Origin: Enterobacter asburiae
GTDB lineage: Bacteria; Pseudomonadota; Gammaproteobacteria; Enterobacterales; Enterobacteriaceae
DNA length: 33,362 nt
Assembly (NCBI RefSeq): GCF_021440515.1
Contig: NZ_JAKCMV010000001.1
Coordinates: forward strand, 122,015 to 155,376
Direction of reading: 5' to 3'
In this document: positions 28,493 through 33,362 of the stretch, one piece after another
Layout: each line of letters starts with the position of its first letter
Numbering within the stretch: the first letter of the stretch is position 1
Position numbers and translations under genes: made by a program
The notes under the pieces: generated by a model
Told to the model about the DNA's origin: nothing
The model's database searches: none
What the model saw: the letters and a program-made list of their open reading frames with translations, nothing else

Positions 28493-29284
28493 ATGACTCA
28501 AATCGACCGCCTGCTCGGCATCATGAAACGCCTTCGCGACCCGGAAAACGGCTGCCCGTGGGATAAAGAGCAGACTTTCGCCACCATCGCACCCTACACC
28601 CTTGAAGAAGCCTATGAGGTGCTGGATGCCATCTCACGCGAAGATTTTGACGATCTGCGCGGCGAGCTGGGCGACCTGCTGTTCCAGGTGGTGTTCTACG
28701 CGCAGATGGCGCAGGAAGAGGGGCGCTTTAACTTCGATGATATCTGCGCGACCGTAAGTGAAAAACTGGAGCGCCGCCATCCGCATATCTTCGGTGACGC
28801 AGCGGCGGGCAACAGCGACGAGGTGCTTGCACGCTGGGAACAGATTAAAAGCGCCGAACGGGCGGAGAAATCCCAGCACTCCGCGCTGGATGATATTCCG
28901 CTGAACCTGCCCGCGCTGATGCGTGCGCATAAAATTCAGAAACGCTGCTCGGCGGTGGGGTTCGACTGGACCTCCCTCGGCCCGGTGCTGGAAAAAGTGC
29001 ATGAAGAGATTGATGAAGTGATGCACGAAGCGCAGCAGGCCGTGGTGGACGAAGCGAAGCTTGAAGAGGAGATGGGGGACCTGCTGTTCGCCACCGTCAA
29101 TCTGTCGCGCCATCTGGGTGTAAAAGCGGAAACCGCGCTGCAAAAAGCCAACCTTAAGTTTGAGCGTCGTTTTCGCGAAGTCGAGCGAATCGTGGCCTCT
29201 CGGGGCCTGGAAATGACCGGCGTGGACCTCGATGTGATGGAAGACGTCTGGCAGGAAGTAAAACGCCAGGAATCTGATCTCTAA
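28493..29284 (+). CDS. mazG: nucleoside triphosphate pyrophosphohydrolase MazG
   Basis: MazG hydrolyses nucleoside triphosphates to monophosphates and pyrophosphate; in E. coli it also lowers ppGpp levels. The 263-residue product has two MazG domains with metal-binding EExxE..D patterns: CPWDKEQTFATIAPYTLEEAYEVLDAI and ELGDLLFQVVFYAQMAQEE in the first half, and EEIDEVMHEA with EEEMGDLLFATVNLSRH in the second. AGGAAAA precedes the ATG. It follows relA directly, without mazEF. Confidence 0.96.
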   Translation: MTQIDRLLGIMKRLRDPENGCPWDKEQTFATIAPYTLEEAYEVLDAISREDFDDLRGELGDLLFQVVFYAQMAQEEGRFNFDDICATVSEKLERRHPHIFGDAAAGNSDEVLARWEQIKSAERAEKSQHSALDDIPLNLPALMRAHKIQKRCSAVGFDWTSLGPVLEKVHEEIDEVMHEAQQAVVDEAKLEEEMGDLLFATVNLSRHLGVKAETALQKANLKFERRFREVERIVASRGLEMTGVDLDVMEDVWQEVKRQESDL

Positions 29285-29426
29285 CGGATTTTTGCGATCA
29301 AGCGCAATTTGTGTGATTTTTTAAATGACAAGCGCTTGATTTGCGTCAAAAACATTTACCCAAAAGGGGCTATTTTCTCACTCCTTATGTTTGTCATGGC
29401 CTGGAATGGAGACGGAGAATGAAAGT
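29285..29426 (+). promoter_or_regulatory. mazG-pyrG intergenic region with FNR-like box
   Basis: ATCAAGCG (29297-29304) and CGCTTGAT (29333-29340) form an inverted repeat with a 28-base loop. TTGAT-TTGC-GTCAA (29336-29349) matches the FNR consensus TTGAT-N4-ATCAA at 9 of 10 positions, about 119 bases upstream of the inferred pyrG start. Binding is not shown. No gene is visible here. Confidence 0.35.
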
Positions 29427-29455
29427 TTGTGGCGCTCGCCGTGTTCGGGTATACT
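29427..29455 (+). promoter_or_regulatory. pyrG promoter
   Basis: TTGTGG (29427-29432), a 17-bp spacer and TATACT (29450-29455) form a strong sigma-70 promoter about 50 bases before the pyrG start codon. Confidence 0.8.
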
Positions 29456-29492
29456 ACTTTCCCGTCCTGGTTATTCCATCGTTTCACCCTAA

Positions 29493-31145
<1,653 letters not shown>

Positions 31146-31155
31146 ATAAAGTTAG

Positions 31156-32526
<1,371 letters not shown>

Positions 32527-32548
32527 TCCTGCTCTTAATCTTAAATAT

Positions 32549-32574
32549 AAAAACCCGCTTCGGCGGGTTTTTTT
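32549..32574 (+). terminator. eno terminator
   Basis: AAACCCGC (32551-32558) pairs with GCGGGTTT (32563-32570) around a very stable TTCG tetraloop, followed by further T to 32574. Confidence 0.95.
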
Positions 32575-32625
32575 ATGCCTGCTCATAAGAGAGTGTTTTT
32601 TTCAGGACAAAATTTTGTGTTGAGT

Positions 32626-32763
32626 CATGATCTTTATCATGCCGTTACTATTATTGACAGCGTAACGTGAAGACATTTTAAAACGATATCTTTTCTGCGA
32701 GCTATCTAGTTAAAGGATTGATGAATTAAATATTCGCTCCCGGGTAAACGTATTATTTATAAT
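32626..32763 (+). promoter_or_regulatory. AT-rich regulatory region upstream of the DUF4225-like gene
   Basis: The 16-bp palindrome CATGAT-CTTT-ATCATG (32626-32641) resembles a CRP/FNR-type operator. It is followed by TTGACA (32654-32659), a 17-bp spacer and TTTAAA (32677-32682). With a start near 32689 the palindrome is centred near -55. A second -10-like TATAAT (32758-32763) lies nearer the gene but lacks a good -35. All assignments are from sequence alone. Confidence 0.45.
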
Positions 32764-32818
32764 CTCAGTTATTACATTATTTAAAATTCGTTCTATGGAT
32801 ATTTAAAGGGGAATTATT

Positions 32819-33362
32819 ATGAGTGATTATGGATTGATGAGCCTGGAACGGGAAAAAGAGGAAATTGAGCGTCTTGTGTTTGATATAGGTTTTCAATATA
32901 TTAACGATCCGGATGTGAGAGTAAATTTCTTTGCTACGCACCGTGAAATAGTTGAAGGATACCTTGCTGAGTATCGATATGGTAAGGTAGATTTTGCTCA
33001 GGCAATGGATAACTTACGTGTGCATTACCAGGAATTGACTAGTGACCTTACTCAATTGCAAATGGGTAGCGTTAAACTATATGCAATTGCAAAGCGGGAA
33101 AAAGATGCTCGTTCCTTCCCAACACTGGCTTTGAAAGGTGTAGGTTTTGCTGGAGGCATTTTTCAAGTCTTCGGAGGGATCGGGTTTTGTGTAAGAGATG
33201 TTCGTACAGCATGTAAAAAACTAGGGATCCCTCTCATGATTCAAGGCGCGGAGAATTCCTATGAAAATGGTTACTATCTGATAAAGCATGAAGATCCTGA
33301 AATAATTCCTGTCCGGAGTGCCTATCATTATATGGCAAAATTAGGTAATGCTGCCAACTTAC
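32819..33362 (+). CDS. DUF4225-like protein, incomplete at the window edge
   Basis: An open frame begins MSDYGLMSLEREKEEIERL behind a strong AAAGGGGA site and stays open for 181 codons to the window end. The first 100 residues are charged and helical; a glycine-rich hydrophobic stretch follows (about residues 106-124, GVGFAGGIFQVFGGIGFCV), then PLMIQGAENSYENGYYL. The pattern of hydrophobic Gly-rich segment followed by HG.NN.YENG-like sequence resembles the DUF4225 family of enterobacteria, from memory. The function is unknown. The gene is visibly AT-richer than all its neighbours and uses rarer codons (ATA, AGA, CTA), suggesting transferred DNA after the eno terminator. Confidence 0.75.
   Translation, partial: MSDYGLMSLEREKEEIERLVFDIGFQYINDPDVRVNFFATHREIVEGYLAEYRYGKVDFAQAMDNLRVHYQELTSDLTQLQMGSVKLYAIAKREKDARSFPTLALKGVGFAGGIFQVFGGIGFCVRDVRTACKKLGIPLMIQGAENSYENGYYLIKHEDPEIIPVRSAYHYMAKLGNAANL

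Overview
The window is chromosomal backbone from a member of the Enterobacteriaceae. Nearly every protein matches an Escherichia coli K-12 family member in length, motifs and order. Differences in detail (REP-like repeats, a glycerate kinase gene behind gudD, no mazEF after relA) suggest an Enterobacter-like relative rather than E. coli; this placement is from memory of the families, not from a search. The strand switches many times, and most intergenic gaps carry recognisable terminators or small RNA genes.

Layout. Base 1 begins inside an initiator tRNA gene on the minus strand, whose promoter diverges from mltA. Then come tcdA converging on csdA-csdE, ygdI, the small RNA gene gcvB divergent from its activator gcvA, and ygdD-rlmM. 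A minus-strand block follows: xni, sdaC-sdaB, ppnN and queF. Next are syd, the small RNA gene csrB, yqcC-truC, yqcA, and a D-glucarate operon gudP-gudX-gudD followed by a glycerate 2-kinase gene (garK-like). barA lies on the minus strand, then rlmD, relA, mazG, pyrG and eno on the plus strand. After eno the DNA becomes visibly AT-richer and an incomplete gene resembling the DUF4225 family runs off the window edge.

How the parts connect. BarA is the sensor kinase whose partner UvrY activates csrB, and the csrB upstream region here has a near-perfect 18-bp UvrY palindrome. GcvA activates gcvB, which diverges from it. CsdA and CsdE pass sulfur, and TcdA (CsdL) converges on them. RelA makes (p)ppGpp, PpnN is a known (p)ppGpp target, and the initiator tRNA promoter has the GC-rich discriminator expected of a stringently controlled promoter. 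GudP, GudX/GudD and GarK cover uptake, dehydration and the final kinase step of glucarate catabolism; the product, 2-phosphoglycerate, is the substrate of enolase, also encoded here. GarL and GarR, needed for the middle steps, are not in the window.

I see no clearly new multi-gene system. The best places for new biology are the DUF4225-like gene and its AT-rich regulatory region at the right end, the garK insertion with a mini-ORF at its start, the UvrY half-site arrangement at csrB, and several palindromes in leader regions.
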